A stretch of DNA of 64,000 bases from Candidatus Collinsella stercoripullorum. GTDB taxonomy: Bacteria; Actinomycetota; Coriobacteriia; Coriobacteriales; Coriobacteriaceae. A program made the position numbers and the translations under genes. Position 1 is the first letter of the stretch, and each line of letters starts with the position of its first letter. Where the stretch lies: NCBI GenBank assembly GCA_019117005.1, contig DXAO01000044.1:62001-126000 (forward strand), written 5' to 3'. The notes under the pieces were generated by a model. It was not told the DNA's origin and did no database searches. It saw nothing but the letters and a program-made list of their open reading frames with translations. Below, piece by piece: positions 17,321 to 26,934 of the stretch.

Positions 17321-18026
17321 CGAAGTCCTCGTCCGTCGCGTTGCCGATGAGCACGAGGTCGGCGTCGGGGTCCTCGTCGTCGAGGTCGATGAGCTCGCGC
17401 TCCTCGGCGAGCTCGTCGTCGGTCTCCTCCAGGGTCGATTGGATCGTGCGGCCGGACAGCCGCTCGCGGATGAACCGGCGCGTCTGCTCGTCGGGGGCGA
17501 ACTGCTCGAGGTCGGGGAGGTCCTTGGTGCTGCGCAGCCCGAACTTCTCGAGGAACGCCGTCGTGGTCCCGTAGATGATGGCCTGCCCGCGTTGCGGGTC
17601 GCGGCCCATCTCGCGCACGAGGCCCTTGTCGACGAGGGACGAGATGACGCCGTCGGAGTTGACCCCGCGGATGCCCTTGACCGTCTCGCGGGTCACCGGC
17701 TGGTGGTAGGCGATCACGGCGAGGGTCTCGAGCGCCGCCTGGCTGAGCTTCTGCGTGTCCCAGGAGAGGACGAGGGCCTCGACCTGGTCATGGTAGGCCG
17801 GGTGGGTGAACAGCCTCCAGCCGCCGGCGACCTCGCGCAGCTGGAACCCGCGCTCGGCCTCCTCGTACTCCACCTTGAGCTCAGCGAGCAGCGACGCCGC
17901 CTCGCCGGGGGCGATGCCGAGAACCGAGGCGAGGGAGCTTGCGCTCACCGGGTCGCTCGACACGAGGAGCATCGCCTCGAGCGCGCCCTTCAGCGAGCCC
18001 GATTCGAGCGTTTCCAGATCCTGCAT
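17313..18026 (-). CDS. scpB: segregation and condensation protein B
   Basis: A 237-residue protein with two winged-helix domains in the ScpB pattern (ALEAMLLVSSDPVS near the start, LAVIAYHQPVTR and IRGVNSDGVISSLVDKGL in the second). It partners ScpA in the SMC complex that compacts and separates chromosomes. The C-terminus has an acidic extension rich in Asp/Glu. Four bases after scpA. Confidence 0.95.
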   Translation of the reverse strand: MQDLETLESGSLKGALEAMLLVSSDPVSASSLASVLGIAPGEAASLLAELKVEYEEAERGFQLREVAGGWRLFTHPAYHDQVEALVLSWDTQKLSQAALETLAVIAYHQPVTRETVKGIRGVNSDGVISSLVDKGLVREMGRDPQRGQAIIYGTTTAFLEKFGLRSTKDLPDLEQFAPDEQTRRFIRERLSGRTIQSTLEETDDELAEERELIDLDDEDPDADLVLIGNATDEDFDE

Positions 18027-18029
18027 GCG

Positions 18030-18830
18030 CTAGTCCTCCTCGATGGCGAGGGCGTCGCCGGGCCGGTAGGCCGGCGCCCCCTCGACGCGGTTGATGGTGA
18101 TGGCGCCGAAGTTCTCCTCCTGCGCGAGCGTGACGGACCCCCGCTTGGCGAGCTCCAGGATGGCGAGGAAGGTCGCGACGACCTGCTCGGTGGTCGCCTC
18201 CCCGTCGAGGAGCTCCCGGAAGGTGGTGCGCCGGCGCGCCATGGTCACCCGGTCGACGGAGGCGACGGTGAGCTCGAGCGGCACGCGATGGGGCGCTACG
18301 TGCTCCGCCTCGAGCAGGAAGGTCTCGCGCCTGCCGTCGAGGTCGGCGCAAATGACGGCGAGCCCGCGCAGGGTGATGCCGGCGAGGTAGTCGGGCATGA
18401 GGCCCATGAACTCGGGGTCGGGGCCCGCCACGCGCGGGTGCATGCGGCTCTCCGCCTCCATGCGCGCGCCGAGCGCGGCTGCGGCGCCCTTGAACTGCTT
18501 GTAGGCGATGAGGCGGGCGATGAGCACCTCGCGCAGCTGCTCGCCGTCGAGGTCCGCGTACTCGTCGAGCTCCTCGTCTGCGGGCGCGCGGCGGGTGTCC
18601 TCCGCCGGGATGAGGGAGGCGGCCTTGATGTCGAGCAGGGTCGCCGCGACGAGCAGGAAGTCGCTCGCGACGTCGAGGTCGAGTGCCTCGAGCCGGTCGA
18701 CCTCGGCGAGGTACTGCTCGGCGACCTCGGAGATCGAGATGGAGCCGATATCCACCTTCTGGCGCGAGACGAGCTGCAGCAGCAGGTCGAAGGGGCCCGA
18801 ATAGGCCTGTGTGGTCACGCGGTACGACAC
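18030..18830 (-). CDS. scpA: segregation and condensation protein A (kleisin)
   Basis: A 266-residue kleisin bridging the SMC heads. The N-terminal FDLLLQLVSRQKVDIGSI and ISEVAEQYL are the standard ScpA signature, and the C-terminal winged helix includes LAILELAKRGSVTLAQEE. GTG start behind GGGAGGG. Expected to act in the nucleoid with ScpB and SMC; smc is not in the window. Confidence 0.95.
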   Translation of the reverse strand: MSYRVTTQAYSGPFDLLLQLVSRQKVDIGSISISEVAEQYLAEVDRLEALDLDVASDFLLVAATLLDIKAASLIPAEDTRRAPADEELDEYADLDGEQLREVLIARLIAYKQFKGAAAALGARMEAESRMHPRVAGPDPEFMGLMPDYLAGITLRGLAVICADLDGRRETFLLEAEHVAPHRVPLELTVASVDRVTMARRRTTFRELLDGEATTEQVVATFLAILELAKRGSVTLAQEENFGAITINRVEGAPAYRPGDALAIEED

Positions 18831-18885
18831 GGCGCCCTCCCCTCCCCGTCTGCGTCCATGCTGCCGTCCCGTCGATTGTAGCGCA

Positions 18886-19575
18886 CTACCATCCGAGGGC
18901 GAAGCGGACGAGCAGCCGGTAGACGGGCTGCAGGGTCACGTCGAAGTACATCCCCAGAAGGTCGATGCCAAAGACCGTGGGGAGCACGTAGAGCACGACG
19001 ATCAGTATGGGCATGGCGTAGCGCTGGACCTCGTAGTAGCGGTCGAGGGCGCGCCCCTTGAGGAACAGGACGAGGATCGACGAGCCGTCGAGCGGGGGCA
19101 GCGGGATCAGGTTGAAGAAGGCCAGGGAGAGGTTGACGGCGATGAACTGCAGGCAGAAGCTCGCGACGGCCCCGGTGGTGGCCGCGCCGAGCACGGAGGC
19201 GACCGCGAAGGCGTTGTCCGCGGCGACGCGCAGCACCACGGCGCCGAGCACGGCGAGGACGACGTTGGACGCGGGGCCCGCCAGCGACACGAGGACCTCG
19301 TCGCGCTTGGGGTGCTTGAGGTTGCCCAGGTAGACCGGGACCGGCTTGGCGAAGGCGAACACCGGCCCGCCCGCGGCGATCATGAGCAGCGGCAGCAAGA
19401 CGGTGCCGAAGGGGTCGATATGGCGCATCGGGTTCAGGGAGATGCGCCCGCGCGAGCGCGCGGTGCGGTCGCCCAGCAGGTAGGCCGCCAGCGCGTGGGC
19501 GCTCTCATGGACCACGATGCCCACGATAACCGCCGCGGCCGAGGCGAGGATGTACAGAACGTAGCTCCAGTCCAT
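18886..19575 (-). CDS. site-2 protease family (M50) membrane metalloprotease
   Basis: A 229-residue polytopic protein. The zinc motif HESAHA lies in the first membrane segment, followed by GRISLNPMRHIDPFGT and, in a later segment, LIPLPPLDGS, the third metal ligand. No PDZ domain, so this is the short YwhC/SREBP-protease-like subfamily, distinct from the RseP protein in this window. Substrate unknown. Its neighbour relation to scpAB is common in Gram-positive genomes. Confidence 0.9.
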   Translation of the reverse strand: MDWSYVLYILASAAAVIVGIVVHESAHALAAYLLGDRTARSRGRISLNPMRHIDPFGTVLLPLLMIAAGGPVFAFAKPVPVYLGNLKHPKRDEVLVSLAGPASNVVLAVLGAVVLRVAADNAFAVASVLGAATTGAVASFCLQFIAVNLSLAFFNLIPLPPLDGSSILVLFLKGRALDRYYEVQRYAMPILIVVLYVLPTVFGIDLLGMYFDVTLQPVYRLLVRFALGW

Positions 19576-19583
19576 GGGGGCTC

Positions 19584-19866
19584 CTATCGCAGGGCGCGGG
19601 CGGCCCGCTGCGCCGCGTAGTCGACCACGAGCAGGAAGACCATCGCGAGGGCGAAGTCGAAGCGGAAGACGCCGCCGAAGGGCGAGGTGATGAGGCCGTA
19701 CCCGGCGATGACGTCGGGCAGGGCCTGCGTGAGGTCCATCACGAGCCCCATGATGTTCAGACGCACCGCGACGCCCGGGAAGCACAGCAGGACGGTGAGC
19801 AGGCCGAGCAGGATGGCGCAGACGCGGGCGATGTAGGAGAACACGGTCAGGGCGACGGCGCCGGCT

Positions 19867-19880
<14 letters not shown>
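19584..19880 (-). CDS. hypothetical small membrane protein
   Basis: A 98-residue protein I do not recognise. It has hydrophobic segments at about residues 8-33 and 75-90, with a middle part of moderate hydrophobicity, and basic ends (MDLRRAG, AQRAARALR). Its start overlaps the ABC-F stop by 14 bases, and it is followed eight bases on by the M50 protease, so it is probably co-transcribed. The GC-rich codon bias matches its neighbours. Confidence 0.65.
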
Positions 19881-21909
<2,029 letters not shown>

Positions 21910-21946
21910 GGTCCCTGTCCCTGCTTCCAGCCTGCCGCTCAAGAAA

Positions 21947-21972
21947 AAAGGCCCCAATCGCCTGGAGCCTTT
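21947..21972 (-). terminator. tRNA-Val terminator
   Basis: On the minus strand AAAGGCTCCA pairs with TTGGGGCCTTT and runs into TTTTTT. It lies between tRNA-Val and the ABC-F start. Confidence 0.75.
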
Positions 21973-21981
21973 CGTGTGTGA

Positions 21982-22056
21982 TGGTGGGCGATACAAGATT
22001 CGAACTTGTGACCCCATCCGTGTGAAGGATATGCTCTACCCCTGAGCCAATCGCCC
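21982..22056 (-). tRNA. tRNA-Val(CAC)
   Basis: A 75-base cloverleaf: acceptor GGGCGAT / ATCGCCC, anticodon stem TATCC / GGATG around TTCACAC (anticodon CAC), and T-arm ACAAG-TTCGAAT-CTTGT. The 3' CCA is encoded. Confidence 0.93.
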
Positions 22057-22077
22057 GTGTGCCTTTCGGCGAAGAAG

Positions 22078-22105
22078 ATACTAACACACAAACCGTTCCG
22101 GGCAA
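22078..22105 (-). promoter_or_regulatory. tRNA-Val promoter
   Basis: Minus strand TTGCCC, 16 bases, TAGTAT, about 22 bases upstream of the tRNA 5' end. Confidence 0.6.
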
Positions 22106-22271
22106 GCGGGAATTTTCCGGACTCCATAATTCGCCTGACGCCGGCGCGGGCCCCTCGCGGTAGTCGTCTCCCGCGGCGCACAGGACGGTGCACGGGGCGC
22201 GCCTCCCCTACCGAGGGTGCCGGCGGGCATCCGGTATCCGAATGCCGGAGACGGAGGGCGCAGACGAAAAG

Positions 22272-22294
22272 ACGGCCCCGTGATACGGGGCCGT
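22272..22294 (-). terminator. terminator of tRNA(CAU)
   Basis: A 10-base perfect stem ACGGCCCCGT / ACGGGGCCGT with a 3-base loop, followed by TTTT on the minus strand, just past the tRNA 3' end. Confidence 0.8.
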
Positions 22295-22308
22295 CGTCGC
22301 GGTTCGGG

Positions 22309-22381
22309 TGGGCCCTGCCGGATTCGAACCAGCAACCCAGGGATTATGAGTCCCCTGCGCTAACCGTTGCGCCAAGAGCCC
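22309..22381 (-). tRNA. tRNA with CAU anticodon (Ile2 or elongator Met)
   Basis: A 73-base cloverleaf: acceptor GGGCTCT / AGGGCCC with a G-U pair, anticodon loop CTCATAA (CAU), T-loop TTCGAAT. CCA is not encoded (CCC follows the discriminator A). The anticodon-arm neighbourhood AGGGGACTCATAATCCC and the C4:G69 pair resemble lysidine-modified tRNA-Ile2 more than elongator Met, but sequence alone does not settle this. It lies 14 bases after the tRNA-Ala terminator and has no clear promoter of its own. Confidence 0.88.
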
Positions 22382-22395
22382 GTATGATATGAAAA

Positions 22396-22418
22396 CAGCC
22401 TCCGGAATCCGGAGGCTG
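22396..22418 (-). terminator. terminator of tRNA-Ala copy 1
   Basis: Nearly perfect long stem CAGCCTCCGG / CCGGAGGCTG, followed by TTTT on the minus strand. It lies between tRNA-Ala and tRNA(CAU), so the CAU tRNA may depend on readthrough. Confidence 0.75.
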
Positions 22419-22432
22419 CGGTTTCACTTGGG

Positions 22433-22505
22433 TGGAGACGAGGGGGATCGAACCCCTGACCTCTTGACTGCCAGTCAAGCGCTCTCCCAGCTGAGCTACG
22501 CCCCC
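22433..22505 (-). tRNA. tRNA-Ala(GGC), copy 1
   Basis: A 73-base cloverleaf: acceptor GGGGGCG / CGTCTCC containing the G3:U70 alanine identity pair, anticodon stem CTTGA / TCAAG around CTGGCAG (anticodon GGC), and T-arm AGGGG-TTCGATC-CCCCT. CCA is not encoded. Identical in sequence to copy 2 at 22951-23023. Confidence 0.95.
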
Positions 22506-22521
22506 AAGCGGTGCGGGAAAT

Positions 22522-22550
22522 AATATACGGGAACGTTCGGATGTATGCAA
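22522..22550 (-). promoter_or_regulatory. tRNA-Ala copy 1 promoter
   Basis: Minus strand TTGCAT, 17 bases, TATATT, about 17 bases upstream of the tRNA 5' end. Confidence 0.75.
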
Positions 22551-22631
22551 GCACCTTTTTGAACTTTTTTCGCCCGCGGCATCGGGGCGCCGCCGCCTTG
22601 GGAACCGGGACCCGTGATCCGCGCCGCGGCC

Positions 22632-22777
22632 CCGCCTCGCGCGCTCCGCGCCGGCTGCTCGCGCACCCGGTCGCTCCGCGCCCCGAACGGGGTTCGATCC
22701 CCCGCGCGGTCGACGGTAATGAAAAAGGCACCCTCGCGGATGCCTCTTAAAGTACTGTGGTGGAGACGAGGGGGATC
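22632..22777. repeat. direct repeat, copy A
   Basis: Aligns to 22822-22967 at a constant offset of 190 bases. Positions 22632-22745 match with a single difference (22720 T against 22910 C), then about 15 bases differ, then 17 bases match again. The unit contains a tRNA-type T-arm CGGGG-TTCGATC-CCCCG in plus orientation (22688-22704), a minus-strand terminator hairpin AGGCA...TGCCT with a T run, and the 3' end of a tRNA-Ala gene. Confidence 0.9.
22761..22777 (-). pseudogene. truncated tRNA-Ala remnant
   Basis: Seventeen bases identical to the 3' end of the tRNA-Ala gene: discriminator, 3' acceptor strand, and the 3' half of the T-arm. The remaining 56 bases are missing. The match breaks exactly one base before a 22-base perfect palindrome. 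Confidence 0.75.
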
Positions 22778-22778
22778 C

Positions 22779-22800
22779 GCGCATGCCCCGGGGCATGCGC
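22779..22800. repeat. 22-base perfect palindrome
   Basis: Two 11-base arms, GCGCATGCCCC then GGGGCATGCGC, without a spacer. It sits immediately at the truncation point of the tRNA-Ala remnant and just before repeat copy B. A second hairpin, GGCGGCC-TCC-GGCCGCC, follows at 22810-22826. Confidence 0.9.
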
Positions 22801-22821
22801 TCCCGCTTCGGCGGCCTCCGG

Positions 22822-22967
22822 CCGCCTCGCGCGCTCCGCGCCGGCTGCTCGCGCACCCGGTCGCTCCGCGCCCCGAACGGGGTTCGATCCCCCGCGCGGT
22901 CGACGGTAACGAAAAAGGCACCCTCGCGGATGCCTTATCAGAATCTCGGGTGGAGACGAGGGGGATC
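22822..22967. repeat. direct repeat, copy B
   Basis: Second copy of the unit at 22632-22777. Here the tRNA-Ala end is continuous with an intact gene (22951-23023). The terminator within it (AGGCATCCG...GGTGCCT followed by TTTTT on the minus strand, about 22911-22935) serves tRNA-Ala copy 2. Confidence 0.9.
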
Positions 22968-23023
22968 GAACCCCTGACCTCTTGACTGCCAGTCAAGCGC
23001 TCTCCCAGCTGAGCTACGCCCCC
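22951..23023 (-). tRNA. tRNA-Ala(GGC), copy 2
   Basis: Identical over the full 73 bases to copy 1, with the G3:U70 pair and anticodon GGC, and no encoded CCA. It has its own promoter, and a terminator lies in the adjacent repeat. Confidence 0.95.
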
Positions 23024-23038
23024 AAGCAACGAATAGGT

Positions 23039-23067
23039 ACTATGCACCATTCCGACTGCGATTGCAA
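23039..23067 (-). promoter_or_regulatory. tRNA-Ala copy 2 promoter
   Basis: Minus strand TTGCAA, 17 bases, CATAGT, about 16 bases upstream of the tRNA 5' end. Confidence 0.6.
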
Positions 23068-23139
23068 GGAGAGTTTTCGAACAAACGGGATCGGTCACAA
23101 GTTCGCCATCACTTCGACGGAGACGGGACGTCCCGCCCG

Positions 23140-23721
23140 TCACTCGATGCGCGTGCGCGGGTCGAAGGGACGCACGTCGTTCCCGCGGACAAGGAACCCT
23201 TTGCGCGCATAGCGCAGCATCGGCAGGTCCACGAGGTTGTCGGTGTAGAACTCGTCGGGCACCGCACCCTCGCCGTAGGTCTCCTTGAACGCCTTGACCT
23301 TGTTGTCGCCGAAGTTGAGGTGGATGAGCTCGAGCGTGTCGTAATCGACGGTCGAGCAGATGCAGCGGGTGACGCCCAGGCGGCGCATGACCTCCTCCAT
23401 CGTGTAGTTGAAGGACGCGGTCATGATGACGTCGTCGGGTCTCGGCTCGTACCAGGGGCGGATCTTGTGCATGTGCGTGTCCCAGAACGCCGAGACCATG
23501 GCGGGGATATCGTCGAAGGAGGTCAGGTAGGCATGGATGTAGCGGCGGATGGCGCGCTCGATGTCGGCGCGGGACGAGCGGGAGCGGCGATAGCGCACGA
23601 GATGGAAGATCACCGGCGCGATGAAGCGCAGCACGCGGGGGTTGTACCTGATGGAGAACAGGTAGAAGTCGAGCGGGCTCTCCCCGTCGTAGATGGTGTT
23701 GTCGAAGTCGAGCGCGCGCAT
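23140..23721 (-). CDS. HAD-superfamily phosphatase, SerB/HAD-IB-like
   Basis: A 193-residue protein. Motif I is DFDNT with catalytic Asp5 and Asp7. Motif II is the MTAS at about 100-103, the Lys of motif III lies in NKVKAFKE, and motif IV is DNLVDLPM (Asp161, Asp165). A helical cap between motifs I and II contains the hydrophobic stretch LRFIAPVIFHLV, suggesting membrane or lipid contact. Substrate is unknown; phosphoserine- or phospholipid-head-group-type phosphatases of this class look similar. Monocistronic, between the tRNA island and proS. Confidence 0.78.
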   Translation of the reverse strand: MRALDFDNTIYDGESPLDFYLFSIRYNPRVLRFIAPVIFHLVRYRRSRSSRADIERAIRRYIHAYLTSFDDIPAMVSAFWDTHMHKIRPWYEPRPDDVIMTASFNYTMEEVMRRLGVTRCICSTVDYDTLELIHLNFGDNKVKAFKETYGEGAVPDEFYTDNLVDLPMLRYARKGFLVRGNDVRPFDPRTRIE

Positions 23722-23820
23722 GCGGGTCCTTTCATCGCGGGTCCCCCCATCCTGTCATGATAGGACGCACAGAGGGTGTCGATGGATCCTCGACGGAAAG
23801 CTGACGCGCTCTTAACAAAA

Positions 23821-23858
23821 CGGGCGACCCCCCGTACCGCGGCACAGGGGGTCGCCCG
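23821..23858 (-). terminator. proS terminator
   Basis: Stem CGGGCGACCCCC / GGGGGTCGCCCG, followed on the minus strand by TTTTGTT. About 50 bases past the proS stop. Confidence 0.8.
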
Positions 23859-23905
23859 AGAGGCGATGCGGTCAGGCGCCGGGCCCGTCCACAGGGGGGG
23901 CTCCG

Positions 23906-25630
23906 TCAGCGGCGCTGCGCGCGCACGAGCCCCGCGACATGCTCGACGGCGGAATCGAGCGCAAGGTCGCTGCGCTCGCCGGTGGCGCGGACCTTGAGCT
24001 CGACGGTGCCGTTCGCCAGGCCGCGCTTGCCGACGATGAGCTGGAAGGGGAAGCCCATCAGGTCATTGTCGGCGAACTTCACGCCCGGGCGCTCGGCGCG
24101 GTCGTCGAAGACGACATCGACGCCCGCGGCGGCGAGCTCGTCGGCGAGGTGCGCCGCGGCGTCGAACGCCTCGCCCTTCTTGTCGAGCGCGATCACGGAG
24201 ACCTCGTAGGGCGCGACGGAGACGGGCCAGACGATGCCCTGCTCGTCGTTGTGCTGCTCGACGACGGCGGCGAGGGTGCGGGAGACGCCCACGCCGTAGC
24301 ACCCCATGAGGAAGGGGCGCTCAACGCCGTTCTCGTCGGCGAAGGTCGCTCCCATGGCCTCGGAGTACTTGGTGCCGAGCTGGAAGACCTGGGACACCTC
24401 GATGCCGCGCGCGCCCGCCAGGGGACGGCCGCAGTGCGGGCAGGGGTCTCCGGCCTTCACCGTCACGAGGTCGGCCCATTCATCGACCTCGAAGTCGCGG
24501 CCGGGGCAGGCTCCGGTGTAATGGTAGTCGACCTCGTTGGCGCCGCAGGCCCAGCGGGTGGAGCCGCGCAGCGTCTCGTCGACCACGAGGCGGATGCCGG
24601 CGGGGAGGTTCACCGGGCCGATGAAGCCCTTGTGCAGGCCGAAGCCCTCGAGCTCCTCGTCGGTCATGAGGTGGTAGGCGCCGAAGAGGTGCTCGGCCTT
24701 GCAGTCGTTGAGCTCGTGGTCGCCCGGGACGATGCAGACGACCGGCGTCCCATCCTCCGCCACGAGGGCGAGGGACTTGCGGGTGCCGTTCTCGGGGAAG
24801 CCGAAGAACGCCGCCACGGCCTCGATGGTGCCGAGCCCGGGGGTGTGCACCTTCTCGAGCGCGCCGTCGCCGGGGCCCTCGGTGACGGGGACCTGCGTGG
24901 TCGCCGCCTCCTCGTCCGCGGCGAACCCGCATGCATCGCAGTAGACGAGCGCAGCCTCGCCGGCGTCGGCGAGCGCCATGAACTCGACGGAGGTGTCGCC
25001 GCCGATCTGGCCGGAGTCCGCGACCACGGGCAGGGCGCGCAGGCCGCAGCGCTCGCAGATGTTGGCGTACGCCTCCTTCATGGCGTCGTAGGTCTCCTGC
25101 AGGCTCTCCTGCGTGGCGTTGAAGGAGTACCCGTCCTTCATGATGAACTCGCGGCCGCGCATGAGCCCGAAGCGGGGGCGCATCTCGTCGCGGAACTTGT
25201 CCTGGATCTGGTACAGGTTGACGGGCAGCTGCTTGTAGCTGCGCAGCTCGTTGGTGATGAGGTCGGTGACGGTCTCCTCGTGCGTGGGGCCGAGCGCGAA
25301 CTCGCGGTCGTGGCGGTCCGTCACGCGCATGAGCTCGGGCCCGTAGGCGCTCCATCGGCCGCTCTCGCGCCACAGCTCGGCGTCGGTGAGGATGGGCATG
25401 AGCATCTCCTGGGCACCGGCGGCGGCCATCTCGTCGCGCACGATGGCCTCGATCTTCCTCAGGGAGCGCCATGCGAGCGGGAGGTAGCTGTACAGGCCCG
25501 CGGCCTGCTTGCGGATCATGCCCGCACGCAGCAGCAGGCGATGGCTCGCGAGCTCCGCCTCGGCGGGGTCCTCCTTGAGGGTGGGCGCGTAGAGGCGCGA
25601 CATCTTCATCGCGCGGTCGAAGGTAGGCAA
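23906..25630 (-). CDS. proS: prolyl-tRNA synthetase
   Basis: A 574-residue class II aminoacyl-tRNA synthetase of the bacterial type, with the editing (INS) domain between motifs 2 and 3. Motif 1 lies near LPLAWRSLRKIEAIVRDEM, motif 2 around FRDEMRPRFGLMRGREFIMKD, and motif 3 at GCYGVGVSRTLAAV; the C-terminal domain is the anticodon-binding fold. I chose a TTG start at 25630 because AAGGAG lies eight bases upstream; the usual family start would be the ATG at 25609, which has no ribosome-binding site. No T-box motif is visible upstream. Confidence 0.94.
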   Translation of the reverse strand: MPTFDRAMKMSRLYAPTLKEDPAEAELASHRLLLRAGMIRKQAAGLYSYLPLAWRSLRKIEAIVRDEMAAAGAQEMLMPILTDAELWRESGRWSAYGPELMRVTDRHDREFALGPTHEETVTDLITNELRSYKQLPVNLYQIQDKFRDEMRPRFGLMRGREFIMKDGYSFNATQESLQETYDAMKEAYANICERCGLRALPVVADSGQIGGDTSVEFMALADAGEAALVYCDACGFAADEEAATTQVPVTEGPGDGALEKVHTPGLGTIEAVAAFFGFPENGTRKSLALVAEDGTPVVCIVPGDHELNDCKAEHLFGAYHLMTDEELEGFGLHKGFIGPVNLPAGIRLVVDETLRGSTRWACGANEVDYHYTGACPGRDFEVDEWADLVTVKAGDPCPHCGRPLAGARGIEVSQVFQLGTKYSEAMGATFADENGVERPFLMGCYGVGVSRTLAAVVEQHNDEQGIVWPVSVAPYEVSVIALDKKGEAFDAAAHLADELAAAGVDVVFDDRAERPGVKFADNDLMGFPFQLIVGKRGLANGTVELKVRATGERSDLALDSAVEHVAGLVRAQRR

Positions 25631-25797
25631 ATCGTTCACTCCTTGTCGTTCACTCTGCAGGGTATGCGCGGTACCGCAGCATGATAGCGCACTTGGGGCC
25701 CGCAGGGCCGCCCGGTGCCGCATATGCACAAGGGCGCGGCGGGTCCCGGCGGCCCCGTCTCGCGGGCGCTCCCCTGCCCGCTGCGCCGCATGGCGCC

Positions 25798-26865
25798 TCA
25801 GAGGGCGTCGATCTCCGCCATGAGGGCGTCGACGATCTCCGACTCGGCGACCTTGCGCACGACCTCGCCCTTCTTGAAGAGCAGCGCGCTGCCCTTGCCG
25901 CAGGCCACGCCCACGTCGGCGTCGGCCGCCTCGCCCGGCCCGTTCACGACGCATCCCATGACGGCGACGGAGATGGGCTTGTCGACGCCGGCCAGCCGCC
26001 GCTCGACCTCCTCGGCGATCGGGATGAGGTCGACCTGGGTCCTTCCGCAGGTAGGGCACGAGACGATCTCGGGCCCGCGGCGCCGGAGCCCCAGGCACTC
26101 GAGGATCCCCCAGGCGACGGGCGGCTCCTCGACCGGGTCGGCGGTCAGCGAGACGCGGAGGGTGTCGCCGATGCCCTCCGCGAGCAGCGTGCCGAGCCCC
26201 ACCGCGCTCTTGATCGTGCCCTGCCGCACGGTGCCGGCCTCGGTCACGCCCAGATGGAGGGGCACCTGGGGGAGCTCGCGCGAGAGGGCCCGGTAGGTCT
26301 CGATGGTGACGGGGACGCTGTGCGCCTTGGCTGACAGCACGATGTCGGTGAATCCGCGCGCCTCGAAGTGGTCGACGAACCGGAGCGCGGATGCGACGAG
26401 CTTCTCGGGGAGGGTGAGGCCGTCGCGCTCCGCGATATCGCGCTCGAGGGAGCCGGCGTTCACGCCGATGCGGATGGCCGCCCCCTTTTCGCCGGCGGCG
26501 TCGATGACGGCGTCGACGCGGTCCCAGGACCCGATGTTGCCGGGGTTGATGCGCAGCTTGGCCGCGCCCGCACGGACGGCCCCGATGGCGAGGCGGTAGT
26601 CGAAGTGGATGTCGGCGACGATGGGGACCGGAGACTCGGCGCAGATGCGCCCGAAGGCCTCCAGGGCCCCCTCGGTGGGGACCGTCACGCGGACCAGGTC
26701 GCATCCGGCGTCGGCGAGCGCGCGCACCTGGGCGAGCGTCGCGTCGGCGTCGGCGGTGGGGGTGCAGGTCATGGATTGCACCACGACGGGAGCCCCGCCT
26801 CCGATGGTCACCCCGCCGACGTCGACGGGTCTGGTGAGGCTGCGCGGCAGCGGTGCGGTGTGCAT
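25798..26865 (-). CDS. ispG: (E)-4-hydroxy-3-methylbut-2-enyl-diphosphate synthase
   Basis: A 355-residue Fe-S enzyme of the MEP pathway that makes HMBPP. The N-terminal TIM-barrel has VQSMTCTPTAD and KLRINPGNIG. The cluster ligands are Cys270 and Cys273 in SCPTCGRTQ, Cys305 in MGCVVNGPGE, and Glu312. ATG start behind GGAGG. It follows rseP and dxr in the standard dxr-rseP-ispG order. Confidence 0.96.
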   Translation of the reverse strand: MHTAPLPRSLTRPVDVGGVTIGGGAPVVVQSMTCTPTADADATLAQVRALADAGCDLVRVTVPTEGALEAFGRICAESPVPIVADIHFDYRLAIGAVRAGAAKLRINPGNIGSWDRVDAVIDAAGEKGAAIRIGVNAGSLERDIAERDGLTLPEKLVASALRFVDHFEARGFTDIVLSAKAHSVPVTIETYRALSRELPQVPLHLGVTEAGTVRQGTIKSAVGLGTLLAEGIGDTLRVSLTADPVEEPPVAWGILECLGLRRRGPEIVSCPTCGRTQVDLIPIAEEVERRLAGVDKPISVAVMGCVVNGPGEAADADVGVACGKGSALLFKKGEVVRKVAESEIVDALMAEIDAL

Positions 26866-26934
26866 GGGTACCTCCAATCGGATGCGCCCGGTCCGGCCGC
26901 CGACGGGCCCGGGGCCGCGCCGGGCGGCCGGATG

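Noticed and set aside
22344-23143. Several open frames across the tRNA island
   Set aside because: They read through tRNA genes, terminators and the repeat units and have no family resemblance.
25631-25797. T-box riboswitch upstream of proS (and in 48249-48389 upstream of glyQ)
   Set aside because: I looked for the T-box core (AGGGTGGNACCGCG-like) and a matching antiterminator; neither is present in these intervals.
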